Below are positions 33,124 through 42,166 of a DNA stretch of 64,000 bases, piece after piece. A program made the position numbers and the translations under genes. Source of the stretch: Pedobacter hiemivivus. GTDB lineage: Bacteria > Bacteroidota > Bacteroidia > Sphingobacteriales > Sphingobacteriaceae. The stretch spans positions 51,428-115,427 of the forward strand of contig NZ_SJSM01000016.1 of the NCBI RefSeq assembly GCF_004331685.1, read 5' to 3'. The first letter of the stretch is position 1. Each line of letters opens with the position of its first letter. Under the pieces are notes generated by a model. The model worked only from the letters and a program-made list of their open reading frames with translations. It was not told the origin of the DNA and made no database searches.

Positions 33124-35811
33124 ATGCGGTTCAGGGCGCTCTCAATTTGCTTTTTAAAAGCGTTTTTTGTACTTAATCTATCCTTGGTTACTCTATCTGC
33201 TTTTAGTCAGGGGAAGAATTTTTCTATAGACCGCAAGGATCCACTCTGGATTGTTAAACTCAACAGTCAGGGCTTAAAGCCTAAAGCAAAGGACATATTA
33301 GATGGTTATTTTTTGGCTTTATATGAGAATCAAACCCATGCTGAACTAGACGAAGAATATACACATCTCATTAGGGAAATAGTTTCTGATGCCGGAGTGC
33401 AAAACGCATCTCAAATATCGATCACATACGATCCAGGATTCCAAAAGCTTGTATTACATAAAGTGATCGTTTGGCGAGACAATCAGCCTCTTGATCAACT
33501 TATCACAAATAAGTTTAAAATTCTACAAAAAGAAAAAGACCTTTCGAAATTCATTTATCGAGGTACATATGATGCATTTTTATTATTAAACGACATTAGA
33601 AAGGGTGACCGCATAGAGTACGCTTATACAGTTAAAGGAAGTAATCCAATATATGGGAAGAAATTAGCAGCTACGATTTATTTTGAAGGATCGAGCAGTA
33701 TTGGTCACCTTTACAACAATCTGATATTTGATAAGAAAAGAAACTTAAGCCTTAAAAACTTCAATTTCAATGATAAACCTAAGATCACTGAAAAAGATGG
33801 TTTAAAAATGTATGAATGGGAAAGTAAGTTAACGAAGACATCCCGTGTTGCAGACTTTGAACCATCCTGGTACAACACAGAGAAAAGAACGCAATTCACC
33901 GAATACAAGAATTGGAATGAGGTAGTAAATTGGGGGCTTAGTGTGAATGACTATAGCAATATTAAAACTCCTTTACTGAATAAAAAAACAGAAGAGCTAT
34001 GGAAAAAAGCTGGTGCAGATACGACAAAGTATATTGAATCAACAATCCGATTCGCTCAAGATGAAATCAGGTATATGGGCATTGAAATGGGTATATACTC
34101 CCATCGCCCAAATTCTCCGGAAAAGGTAATAACGCAACGCTATGGCGATTGTAAAGATAAATCTTTACTACTTGTGCATTTATTAAAAGCAAAAGGAATT
34201 GAGGCCTATAGTGCCTATGTTGATACCTATAGTACCATAAAAACCAACGAATATTTACCAAGTCCATTCGTATTCAATCATGTGGTGGTGATGGTAGATC
34301 GGAAAAAAGTAAAAACCTGGATAGATCCAACCATCTCTTATCAACGTGGTAAATTTAAAGAACTTTATTTTCCAAATTATGGTTATGCCCTGGTTTTGAA
34401 AAAAGGAAACAATGCTTTGGAGCAAATTAGAACCACAGCCGCAGGCAAACAGATCGCTCATCTTAAGTTCAATATAGCTGATACCTTATCGGATAAGGCA
34501 TCTACCCTGCTTATCAAAACAACATACACAGGCAACTATGCCAATAATATGCGGCAGGAACTTGCGGAATCAGGGGCCGCTGAAATTGAAAAATCTTATG
34601 CGGAATATTATGCTGACCTCTATACCGATATTGAGGTCGACCAACCTTTAAAATTTAGTGATAATGAACAAACAAATACGATTGAAGTAACTGAAAGTTA
34701 TAAAATCAATGACATTTGGGAAGAAGACACTAAAACAGGTGAAAAATATGTAGCATTTTATGGCGACCTGATTCGTCATCAATTGCAAAAAGTTGCGGCA
34801 AAAAACCGTCCGGCCCCTTTGTTATTAAAATTCCCGACCGACCTTGAGCAAATCATCACTGCTGAAATGCCTTTTGAGTCGAAAAGAAGTAATGGTGAAT
34901 TTAAACTGGAAAACGATCAATACTCTTTTGAATTGAATCGTAGCCAATTAGGAAAAACACAAACCTTCCATTATAAGTTGCGTAATCTTAAAGCGTATAT
35001 TGAGGGTTCTAACATAAAAAAATACGTAAAGGATAGAGAAAAAATCTCTGAATATTTAACCTATTATGTAGATCGAAAAGTTATCGATCCTACATTAGAC
35101 GTTAATCCATATACGCTGGTTGCTTTTATACTGACCTTTATAATTTCAGGTTTATACTTTATGGGCCTTTATAAACAAAGTGCTCCATTTGACCTCGAAA
35201 GAATTGAGTATGCACAGCCTATAAGCGGTTGGTTGATTCTCCTGGCCATAAGGATGATCACATTACCAATTGGACTTGCTTACAAACTATTTTCTCTGGG
35301 TTATTTTAATGGTAGCATTTGGGATGGTATTGCTACGCTAAAGTATGAATACCTGATCAAAGGACTGTTCATTATAGAAAGTGTAGGCTTTGCATTATTA
35401 ATTGCTGCTGCTATACTATGTATCATCCTATTTTTCAACAAAAGAGAGCGCTTTCCCCGCCTTTACATAAACTTTTCAATAGGTTTCATTACTTTTACAG
35501 TAATTGATTTTATTTCAGGGATGCTAATTGCATATTCCAATAAGACACCATTTGCAGATGCAAATGAATCTATCAATGTATTTATTTCAATAACCATTAG
35601 TTTTGCCTGGATATTGTATTTACAGCGATCGGAACAAGTAAAGGAAACTTTTGTTTTTAGCTATCCTGAAATAGAATGGAAAAGCGCAATAATTAAAAAA
35701 AACAATGATCAATTATTTACAGAGCGGGTTGAAACAATTATTGAAGAGGAATCAATAAATGATCAAGCACCTGTAAGCAATTCGGACATCAACAATCATG
35801 AAAAATTTTAA
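33124..35811 (+). CDS. DUF3857/transglutaminase-like protein with C-terminal DUF2569-type membrane domain
   Basis: This 895-residue exported protein has three parts. After a signal peptide (residues 1-27, ending SAFSQG), a DUF3857 beta domain (about 60-290) is followed by a transglutaminase-like core (about 300-410) with candidate triad Cys in RYGDCKDKSLLL, His in FVFNHVVVMV and Asp in WIDPTISY. A beta region then leads to one helix near residue 665 and a four-helix DUF2569-like membrane domain (QPISGWLILLAIRMITLPIG). The function of DUF3857 transglutaminases is unknown; peptidase or crosslinking activity outside the cell is inferred. The fusion to a DUF2569 domain is notable. The next gene overlaps it by 14 bp. 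Confidence 0.85.
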   Translation: MRFRALSICFLKAFFVLNLSLVTLSAFSQGKNFSIDRKDPLWIVKLNSQGLKPKAKDILDGYFLALYENQTHAELDEEYTHLIREIVSDAGVQNASQISITYDPGFQKLVLHKVIVWRDNQPLDQLITNKFKILQKEKDLSKFIYRGTYDAFLLLNDIRKGDRIEYAYTVKGSNPIYGKKLAATIYFEGSSSIGHLYNNLIFDKKRNLSLKNFNFNDKPKITEKDGLKMYEWESKLTKTSRVADFEPSWYNTEKRTQFTEYKNWNEVVNWGLSVNDYSNIKTPLLNKKTEELWKKAGADTTKYIESTIRFAQDEIRYMGIEMGIYSHRPNSPEKVITQRYGDCKDKSLLLVHLLKAKGIEAYSAYVDTYSTIKTNEYLPSPFVFNHVVVMVDRKKVKTWIDPTISYQRGKFKELYFPNYGYALVLKKGNNALEQIRTTAAGKQIAHLKFNIADTLSDKASTLLIKTTYTGNYANNMRQELAESGAAEIEKSYAEYYADLYTDIEVDQPLKFSDNEQTNTIEVTESYKINDIWEEDTKTGEKYVAFYGDLIRHQLQKVAAKNRPAPLLLKFPTDLEQIITAEMPFESKRSNGEFKLENDQYSFELNRSQLGKTQTFHYKLRNLKAYIEGSNIKKYVKDREKISEYLTYYVDRKVIDPTLDVNPYTLVAFILTFIISGLYFMGLYKQSAPFDLERIEYAQPISGWLILLAIRMITLPIGLAYKLFSLGYFNGSIWDGIATLKYEYLIKGLFIIESVGFALLIAAAILCIILFFNKRERFPRLYINFSIGFITFTVIDFISGMLIAYSNKTPFADANESINVFISITISFAWILYLQRSEQVKETFVFSYPEIEWKSAIIKKNNDQLFTERVETIIEEESINDQAPVSNSDINNHEKF

Positions 35812-36178
35812 AAAGTATTATCAGATCCCTGCTTCTCCTGAAGAAGTATATCTAGCGATGACCAAGGCGCAAAGTATTAAGTTGTGGACTGGTGCTGAGG
35901 TTGAATTTACAGAAGAACCGGGAACGGAGTTTTCTTTTTGGGATGGTGATATTGTGGGCAAGAACCTCGAATTCGAATACGGAAAGAAAATAGTGCAACA
36001 GTGGTATTTTGGAGAAGAAAGCGAACCCTCAATAGTAACCATCAAATTGCACGAGGATAAGAGAGGAACATCATTGGAATTTGTACAAACTAATATACCC
36101 GATGAGGATTTCGACGATTTTACCCAAGGTTTAGACGAGTACTATCTAGGTGGCTTATTAGACTTCTTTGAAGACTAA
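35798..36178 (+). CDS. START-like/AHSA1 SRPBCC domain protein
   Basis: This 126-residue protein has a Bet v1/SRPBCC-type fold. FKKYYQIPASPEEVYLAMTK followed by WTGAEVEFTEEPGTEFSFWD is the standard AHSA1/START-like beginning, and QGLDEYYLGGLLDFFED the C-terminal helix. The family binds hydrophobic ligands or Hsp90-type partners; the role here is unknown. Its start overlaps the preceding gene by 14 bp, so it is translationally coupled to the transglutaminase-like protein. Confidence 0.88.
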   Translation: MKNFKKYYQIPASPEEVYLAMTKAQSIKLWTGAEVEFTEEPGTEFSFWDGDIVGKNLEFEYGKKIVQQWYFGEESEPSIVTIKLHEDKRGTSLEFVQTNIPDEDFDDFTQGLDEYYLGGLLDFFED

Positions 36179-36220
36179 TAACAAATGAGCAATTCCATTA
36201 TTAAATAACAATTAATCTTC

Positions 36221-37012
36221 ATGAAAAAAATAACATTCCCAATGCTGCTTTGTGTAGCATTGGGTTTCAGTTCTTGCAGTAGATCATATCTATCACCTGC
36301 AATATCCGGAAACAATATGGGCTATATGGCTAGGCCCATGGCGGATGACTATAAACCAGCACAAACTTACATTACCGGTAGTTTTATTGGTTCAGCTTCT
36401 CCAGAAAATGCAATCAGCTTTGCGATGGGCATGTTAAACCTACACCGTGGACATACTTACAAATCCTTCAATTTTGCATATGGTATTTTCGGTTATCTAG
36501 GTGAAGCCAGTCATAAGATTGCTGAAATCTCCGATCCAGATGACAGGAAGAATTACATTCCTTCATTTAATAAAAACATAAGTGGTATAGGTTTAAAGAC
36601 AAGTATTGGTTATCAAGTTTTGTCGAGTACAGGAAATACCAATTTCAGAGTTATCAATTGGGAAAATTCAATTAGCAGAGAAATGGGAAGTTATGCTGAT
36701 TTCAGGAAAGAAAAATATGGAGCGGGAAATTACACCAATTCATATATATCTAATAAAATCGATGTGTGGACGACAGGCTTGTCCTCAGAAATTATCTTTC
36801 ATGGTAGCAGGAACAAAAATATCCAGCATTCCTTCCGGGTATTTATAGGAGGTACACCTGGTCTTACTAATAGCTTCGATAGAACAATAACCACTCCATC
36901 TATAGCAAAGTCATTCAATTACTACCTAAAGCTGAACAACTTTTCTTTCTCTTATGAATTGTCTGGAAACTTAAACAGCTCAAGTAAATTATCTTTAGGT
37001 TATTCCTTTTAA
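36221..37012 (+). CDS. Hypothetical outer-envelope lipoprotein, possible beta-barrel
   Basis: This 263-residue protein is not recognised. It has a type II signal with lipobox LGFSSC (Cys about residue 19). The mature part is rich in alternating aromatic/polar strands (SFNFAYGIFGYLGEA, LKLNNFSFSYELSGNLN) and ends LSLGYSF with a terminal Phe, typical of outer-membrane beta-barrels. A lipidated small barrel or beta-sandwich is likely. It may be co-transcribed with the SRPBCC gene 42 bp upstream. Confidence 0.6.
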   Translation: MKKITFPMLLCVALGFSSCSRSYLSPAISGNNMGYMARPMADDYKPAQTYITGSFIGSASPENAISFAMGMLNLHRGHTYKSFNFAYGIFGYLGEASHKIAEISDPDDRKNYIPSFNKNISGIGLKTSIGYQVLSSTGNTNFRVINWENSISREMGSYADFRKEKYGAGNYTNSYISNKIDVWTTGLSSEIIFHGSRNKNIQHSFRVFIGGTPGLTNSFDRTITTPSIAKSFNYYLKLNNFSFSYELSGNLNSSSKLSLGYSF

Positions 37013-37028
37013 TTTACCTGAGCTGTTT
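36973..37028. terminator. Long inverted repeat spanning the lipoprotein stop codon
   Basis: Bases 36973-36990 pair with 37011-37028 at 17 of 18 positions (AAACAGCTCA...AAATT arm). The 20-nt loop contains the stop at 37010-37012 in part. It separates the lipoprotein gene from the convergent lysA and can act in both directions. Confidence 0.7.
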
Positions 37029-37048
37029 AGCTTTATGATGAAATCAGA

Positions 37049-38200
37049 TTAGCCTTCAGAATAGACTGATCTGATTTCGTCACGAAGGTTATATTTCGAA
37101 GCCATAACTTCTCCGTAAGCACCTGCACTCCTGATGGCATAAAAGTCACCTCTAAAACTTTCCGGTTGCTCTACCTCTTTACCGAAGCAATCTGTGCTTT
37201 CGCAAATCGGCCCTACGATATCATATTTTAAAGCAAATTCGTTACCTCTGGTTAGGTTTTCAATTTTATGATAAGCTTGATACAAAGCCGGACGCATCAA
37301 TTCAGTCATACCCGCATCTAATATCACAAAGTTCTTTTTCTTTCCGTTCTTCACGTATAAAACTCTGCTGATCAAGGAGGCGCACTGACCAACTATAGCT
37401 CTTCCCAATTCAAAATGTACTTCCTGTCCAGTTTTAATTTCCAGAAATTCAGAGAATATCTTAAAGTAACTTTTAAAATCAGGGATTTGATGATCAGGGT
37501 TATGGTAGTCGATACCTAAACCACCGCCAACATTTAACACCTTAACGGTAAAACCTCTTTCTTCGAACCATAAAGCAAACTCGTTTACGCGTACACATAG
37601 GTTTTTATAAACATCAAGGTTAGTGATCTGAGAGCCTATATGAAAGTGTATGCCTATAAATTCAATATTTGCTGAAGCTCTTAAGGTTTCTGCGCATTGT
37701 GGCAAATCCCAGGCATTTACACCAAACTTATTCTCATCTAAGCCAGTGGTAATGTTATGATGGGTATGTGCATCAACATTTGGGTTGATACGGATGGCCA
37801 CTCTTGCTACTTTGCCTTTTTTTGCAGCCAGCTCATTAATCACTTCCAGCTCCTGAACAGATTCTACATTGAAACAGAATATATCCTGATCTAAAGCATA
37901 ATTAATTTCCTTGTCTGACTTCCCTACTCCAGCAAAAACAATCTGGTTCTTATCAAAACCCAATTCAATAGCTTTAGTTACTTCCCCCCCACTCACGCAG
38001 TCAGCACCAAAACCTACTGCCTTAATCTTTTGCAAAACGGTTTGGTTGAAATTCGCCTTCATGGCATAGTGCACATGAAAATTGTATAACTTAGCGGCGT
38101 CTGCGCAGGTATTTAAAGTATCCTGTAGCAAACTCAAATCGTAATAATAGAATGGTGTTTCTAAGTTTGCGAAGTGTGATATATCTTTATTAGAAAACAT
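37049..38200 (-). CDS. lysA: Diaminopimelate decarboxylase
   Basis: LysA makes lysine from meso-diaminopimelate, the last step of the pathway. The 383-residue PLP enzyme has K48 (HYAMKANFNQ) as Schiff-base lysine, HFHIGSQI, GGGLGIDY (phosphate loop), ELGRAIVGQ, and the GPICESTDCFGK motif with the catalytic Cys. ATG at 38200 is chosen over TTG at 38209. The divergent small membrane-protein gene begins only 1 bp away on the other strand. The lysC gene lies nearby on the same strand. Confidence 0.96.
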   Translation of the reverse strand: MFSNKDISHFANLETPFYYYDLSLLQDTLNTCADAAKLYNFHVHYAMKANFNQTVLQKIKAVGFGADCVSGGEVTKAIELGFDKNQIVFAGVGKSDKEINYALDQDIFCFNVESVQELEVINELAAKKGKVARVAIRINPNVDAHTHHNITTGLDENKFGVNAWDLPQCAETLRASANIEFIGIHFHIGSQITNLDVYKNLCVRVNEFALWFEERGFTVKVLNVGGGLGIDYHNPDHQIPDFKSYFKIFSEFLEIKTGQEVHFELGRAIVGQCASLISRVLYVKNGKKKNFVILDAGMTELMRPALYQAYHKIENLTRGNEFALKYDIVGPICESTDCFGKEVEQPESFRGDFYAIRSAGAYGEVMASKYNLRDEIRSVYSEG

Positions 38201-38201
38201 A

Positions 38202-38378
38202 ATGTTCAAATATCTTGTTATATTTTTTTTAGTTGTACTCAGCTTAATTTACATCGGCAACAATTTAGATCTTAGAAATAATAAGATCAGTAAAAAAGAG
38301 TATGACAGAAGAATCAGGTTCTTTATCATACTCATCTTTGTTGCTATTGGTATCCTGGTATGGATAAGAAGACGGTGA
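38202..38378 (+). CDS. 58-residue two-helix membrane protein
   Basis: A small frame runs from MFKYLVIFFLVVLSLIYIGN to VAIGILVWIRRR. Two hydrophobic helices (about 4-18 and 39-54) flank a polar middle (DLRNNKISKKEYDRR), and the basic end suggests a cytoplasmic C-terminus. Its ATG is 1 bp from the divergent lysA ATG and its stop is 11 bp from the convergent lysC stop, so it exactly fills the gap. Similar tiny two-helix proteins are frequent in Bacteroidota. No function is assigned. Confidence 0.6.
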   Translation: MFKYLVIFFLVVLSLIYIGNNLDLRNNKISKKEYDRRIRFFIILIFVAIGILVWIRRR

Positions 38379-38389
38379 TCCGCCTCTTC

Positions 38390-39703
38390 TTATTCAAACA
38401 ACCTATTGTGCAAACTTTTTAAAGCCTCAGTTTTATCTGTAGTATTGATTAGTAACGAAATGTTATAATTACTTCCACCATAAGAGATCATTCTTAATGG
38501 GATGTGTTTAATCGAATCCAATACACGAGCAGCATAACCATGTTTCTCGGCACTAAAATCACCAACTACACAAACGATCGACTGATCCGCATCTATTTCC
38601 ACAGAACCAAAGTCATGTAATTCTTCAACGATCTTCTCCAGATTATCTGTAAAATCAATCGTTAAGGAGATGGCTACTTCTGAAGTAGTGATCATGTCGA
38701 TTGGTGTTTTATATCTTTCAAAGATTTCAAATACCTTTCTTAAAAATCCATAAGCCAACAACATACGACTCGACTGGATTTTAATAGCGGTAATTCCATC
38801 TTTTGCAGCGATAGATTTAATCTTTCCCTTTTCACTTTCTGTAGAGATCAACGTTCCGGCAGCGCCTGGCTCCATGGTATTCAATAACCTAACCGGGATT
38901 TTGTATTTCTGTGCTGGGAAAACCGATTGTGGATGCAAGATCTTAGCACCAAAATAAGCCAGCTCCGCAGCCTCATCAAACGAAAGGTGTGAAATTGGTT
39001 TGGTACCTTTTACAATCCTAGGATCGTTATTATGCATACCATCAATATCCGTCCAGATCTGAACCTCTTCAGCTAAAATTGCGGCACCAATTAACGATGC
39101 AGTATAATCACTGCCACCACGACGCAGGTTATCGACCTCGCCAAAACTATTTCTACAAATAAAACCTTGAGTAATGAATAACTTATTGTCTGTATGCTGA
39201 TCTAGTATCGGTTTCAAATGCTTAGTCGCATAAGGCACATCAGGTTCGTTATCCTCATCAATTTTCATAAAATCCAATGCAGGAAGCAATACTGATGGTA
39301 CACCGATAGATTTTAAATAGATATGATATAAGGTAGTAGATAACAATTCGCCTTGAGCCAATATCACTTTCTCTTCAACTGGTGTAAAGATATCATTGGC
39401 CAAAGTACTTAAAAAGTTGAAATGATAATCTACAACTTCCTGTCCTTGCTCGCGAAACTCACCTGCAGTTAAAAGTTCGATTACAAACTCATTATATTTT
39501 TGGTGCAATGCGTTAATTAAGCTTAACGCAACCTGTTTATCTTCCTTTAAAAGTTTGGCTGAAATCTCTACTAAACTATTGGTAGTACCGGACACGGCCG
39601 ACAATACGACAATTTGTTCTTCTGCTGGATTGATGATATCCAACAATTTTTTCATGCGCTCAGGGCTTCCTACAGAAGTGCCTCCAAACTTTAATACTTT
39701 CAT
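38390..39703 (-). CDS. lysC: Aspartate kinase
   Basis: Monofunctional aspartokinase of 437 residues, the first step of the lysine/threonine/methionine pathway. The start VLKFGGTSVGSPERM is the K-F-G-G-T/S-S ATP-binding signature; RRGGSDYTASLIGAA and WTDIDGMHNNDPRIV are further kinase motifs. Two C-terminal ACT domains (about 300-437; FLRKVFEIFERYKTPIDMIT and CVVGDFSAEKHGYAARVL) imply feedback control by lysine or threonine. No homoserine dehydrogenase domain is fused. Confidence 0.96.
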   Translation of the reverse strand: MKVLKFGGTSVGSPERMKKLLDIINPAEEQIVVLSAVSGTTNSLVEISAKLLKEDKQVALSLINALHQKYNEFVIELLTAGEFREQGQEVVDYHFNFLSTLANDIFTPVEEKVILAQGELLSTTLYHIYLKSIGVPSVLLPALDFMKIDEDNEPDVPYATKHLKPILDQHTDNKLFITQGFICRNSFGEVDNLRRGGSDYTASLIGAAILAEEVQIWTDIDGMHNNDPRIVKGTKPISHLSFDEAAELAYFGAKILHPQSVFPAQKYKIPVRLLNTMEPGAAGTLISTESEKGKIKSIAAKDGITAIKIQSSRMLLAYGFLRKVFEIFERYKTPIDMITTSEVAISLTIDFTDNLEKIVEELHDFGSVEIDADQSIVCVVGDFSAEKHGYAARVLDSIKHIPLRMISYGGSNYNISLLINTTDKTEALKSLHNRLFE

Positions 39704-39932
39704 AATTCGTTGTTGTTGTTAATAATTTTGAAACCCCAGGCAAAGCCTAACTGTCTCATTTTCGGTTTATTTAATTTTTAAAGGTTAAAAGCTGTATAAA
39801 TAGCTATATTTATTTGCTTCAAGTATTTCAATTTTAACCAAAATGGTCATATACTTGTAATTGGGCGTGAATTTAAGTAAAACACGTCTAATAAAGGCAA
39901 AATAGACAAAATAAAATTTGGAAGGACAATAT

Positions 39933-41666
39933 ATGCAGTTAGAACAAGCTACTTTAAGCACCATAAACGAATGGCTTAACGGTAATTACGATAAAAACAC
40001 AAAAGAAGAGATACAAGGCCTTTTAGATAAGGAAGCTTACACCGAACTTACGGACTCTTTTTACAGAAGTCTGGAGTTTGGAACTGGAGGATTAAGAGGA
40101 ATAATGGGCTCAGGATCTAACAGGATCAATAAATATACGATTGGGACTGCAACGCAGGGTTTATCTAATTACCTGAACAATAAATACCCGGGGGAAAAGA
40201 TTAAAGTAGCTATTGCGCACGACAGTCGTAACAATTCTGACTATTTTGCTAAGATTACAGCCGATGTATTTTCGGCAAATGGCATACATGTTTATTTCTT
40301 TTCGGCTTTAAGACCTACTCCAGAATTATCCTTCGCTATCCGTCATTTAGGCTGTAAAAGTGGGGTAATGCTTACCGCCTCTCACAACCCTAAAGAATAC
40401 AATGGCTATAAAGCTTATGGTGCTGATGGTGGACAGTTCACTTCGCCAGATGACAGTATGGTGATGGATGAAGTAGCAAAAATCAAAAGTATTGATGCCG
40501 TTAAATTTGACCGTGTAGATAGTAATATTGAACTAATTGGCGAAGAAATTGATCAGTTATATCTGGACAAAATAACTGCACTATCTGTATCACCAGAAGC
40601 AATTTCCCGTCAAAAGGATCTTAAAATAGTTTACTCCCCTATCCATGGTACAGGAATCACCCTGGTTCCTAAAGCATTGGAACAATTTGGCTTTACCAAC
40701 TTAACAGTTGTTGAGGAACAAAGTAAACCAGATGGTAACTTCCCTACGGTAATCTACCCAAATCCAGAGGAAAAAGACGCGCTTACATTGGCTTTGAAAA
40801 AAGCACAGGAAATAGATGCTGATTTAGTTTTGGCGACAGACCCTGATGCAGACCGTGTAGGGATAGCTGTGAAAAATAACGACGGAGAGTTTGTATTGTT
40901 AAATGGAAACCAAACCGGCAGCTTACTGATCAACTACCTGCTAACTGCATGGCAGGAAAAAGGAAAGCTTACGGGTAACGAATACATCGTAAAAACCATT
41001 GTAACTTCTAATTTAATAGAAGCCATTGCTGAAGCTAAAAATGTAACTTACTACAATACACTGACTGGCTTTAAATGGATTGGCCAGATAATGACCCAGC
41101 TTGAAGGCAAGAAAACCTTTATAGGTGGCGGTGAGGAAAGCTATGGCTACCTGATTGGTGATTTAGTGAGAGATAAAGATGCGGTAATTTCTTGCGCCTT
41201 TATTGCAGAAATGACGGCCTTCTATAAAGATAAAGGTAGCAGTCTATACAATGCTTTATTGGATATGTATGTAGAATACGGTTTATATAAAGAAGAACTG
41301 GTATCCATCACTAAAAAAGGCAAGACTGGTGCAGAAGACATTAAAGCCATGATGGAGAAATTTAGAAACAACCCTCCTGCTACTTTAGGGGGTTCGAAAA
41401 TTAAAACCCTGAAAGATTACGAACTTGGTGTACAAACAGATATAATATCTGGTGTAAAAACAGGACTGGAATTACCTAAATCTGATGTATTGCAGTTTAT
41501 AACCGAAGATGGCAGTATCGTTTCTGCAAGACCTTCGGGAACAGAACCTAAGATTAAGTTCTATTGCAGTGTAAATGCACCATTAAAGGATAAAGCAGGC
41601 TTTAAAGAAACTGACGCCAAACTTGGCGAAAAGATTAAGGCAGTAATGAATGATCTTGAGGTTTAA
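39933..41666 (+). CDS. Phosphohexomutase (phosphoglucomutase/phosphomannomutase)
   Basis: This 577-residue alpha-D-phosphohexomutase interconverts hexose 1- and 6-phosphates. Motifs in order: active-site serine S150 in TASHNPKEYNGYKAYG, metal-binding DPDADR (from D303), the sugar-binding GGGEESYGYLIGD loop, and the phosphate-binding RPSGTEPKIKFY. Length fits the long PGM/PMM (PgcA-like) type. ATG at 39933 is preferred over an in-frame TTG at 39918. It ends convergent with a response-regulator gene. Confidence 0.95.
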   Translation: MQLEQATLSTINEWLNGNYDKNTKEEIQGLLDKEAYTELTDSFYRSLEFGTGGLRGIMGSGSNRINKYTIGTATQGLSNYLNNKYPGEKIKVAIAHDSRNNSDYFAKITADVFSANGIHVYFFSALRPTPELSFAIRHLGCKSGVMLTASHNPKEYNGYKAYGADGGQFTSPDDSMVMDEVAKIKSIDAVKFDRVDSNIELIGEEIDQLYLDKITALSVSPEAISRQKDLKIVYSPIHGTGITLVPKALEQFGFTNLTVVEEQSKPDGNFPTVIYPNPEEKDALTLALKKAQEIDADLVLATDPDADRVGIAVKNNDGEFVLLNGNQTGSLLINYLLTAWQEKGKLTGNEYIVKTIVTSNLIEAIAEAKNVTYYNTLTGFKWIGQIMTQLEGKKTFIGGGEESYGYLIGDLVRDKDAVISCAFIAEMTAFYKDKGSSLYNALLDMYVEYGLYKEELVSITKKGKTGAEDIKAMMEKFRNNPPATLGGSKIKTLKDYELGVQTDIISGVKTGLELPKSDVLQFITEDGSIVSARPSGTEPKIKFYCSVNAPLKDKAGFKETDAKLGEKIKAVMNDLEV

Positions 41667-41682
41667 TTACCTCAGGATCATT
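41649..41682. terminator. Bidirectional terminator over two convergent stop codons
   Basis: AATGATCTTGAGGT (41649-41662) pairs with ACCTCAGGATCATT (41669-41682) at 13 of 14 positions around a 6-nt loop. The mutase stop and the last codons of the convergent response-regulator gene are inside the hairpin. Confidence 0.7.
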
Positions 41683-42118
41683 CCTCATCTATAACTTCGA
41701 AATACTTATCAGCGATTTGTGCAAAAGCCTCCATGTTTAGAGGCTTATGCAGATAAGTGGCAATCTCTTCAACATTTGCTGCATGCTGCTCATCATCTGG
41801 ATTAAGAGAAGTCGTAAGCATAACCACCACAATTCTAGCCTTATGCTTTTGATCCAGTTTTTTGTACTCGGCAATAAAGTCCCAACCATTCATACCCGGC
41901 ATATTGATATCTAAAAATATGATACCCGCCTTTGGAGCATGTTCCATATTCTCGTACTTCCCCGAATAAGTTAAATAATCCAAAGCTTCTTTTGCAGACG
42001 AAATTTCTTTCACATCTACATTTATCTTAGTATTCTCCACAATCCTGCGATGGATGAAATTTGTAGAGATGTCATCATCAACTAATAATACACAATCAAG
42101 ATCCTTATATCTTTTCAT
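41678..42118 (-). CDS. Single-domain response regulator
   Basis: This 146-residue CheY-like receiver has phospho-acceptor D70 in IIFLDINMPGMNGWDF, acidic pocket DDD near residue 14-16 (VLLVDDDIS), the Thr of MLTTSL and the Lys of LHKPLN. No output domain is present. It lies 48 bp downstream of the PAS histidine kinase and is its likely partner. Single-domain regulators of this rcp1-like type act through protein-protein contact. Confidence 0.92.
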   Translation of the reverse strand: MKRYKDLDCVLLVDDDISTNFIHRRIVENTKINVDVKEISSAKEALDYLTYSGKYENMEHAPKAGIIFLDINMPGMNGWDFIAEYKKLDQKHKARIVVVMLTTSLNPDDEQHAANVEEIATYLHKPLNMEAFAQIADKYFEVIDEE

Positions 42119-42166
42119 TAATATATATTTCTTTTATTCTAATCAATTATTTTGTCTTGCTTTAGT

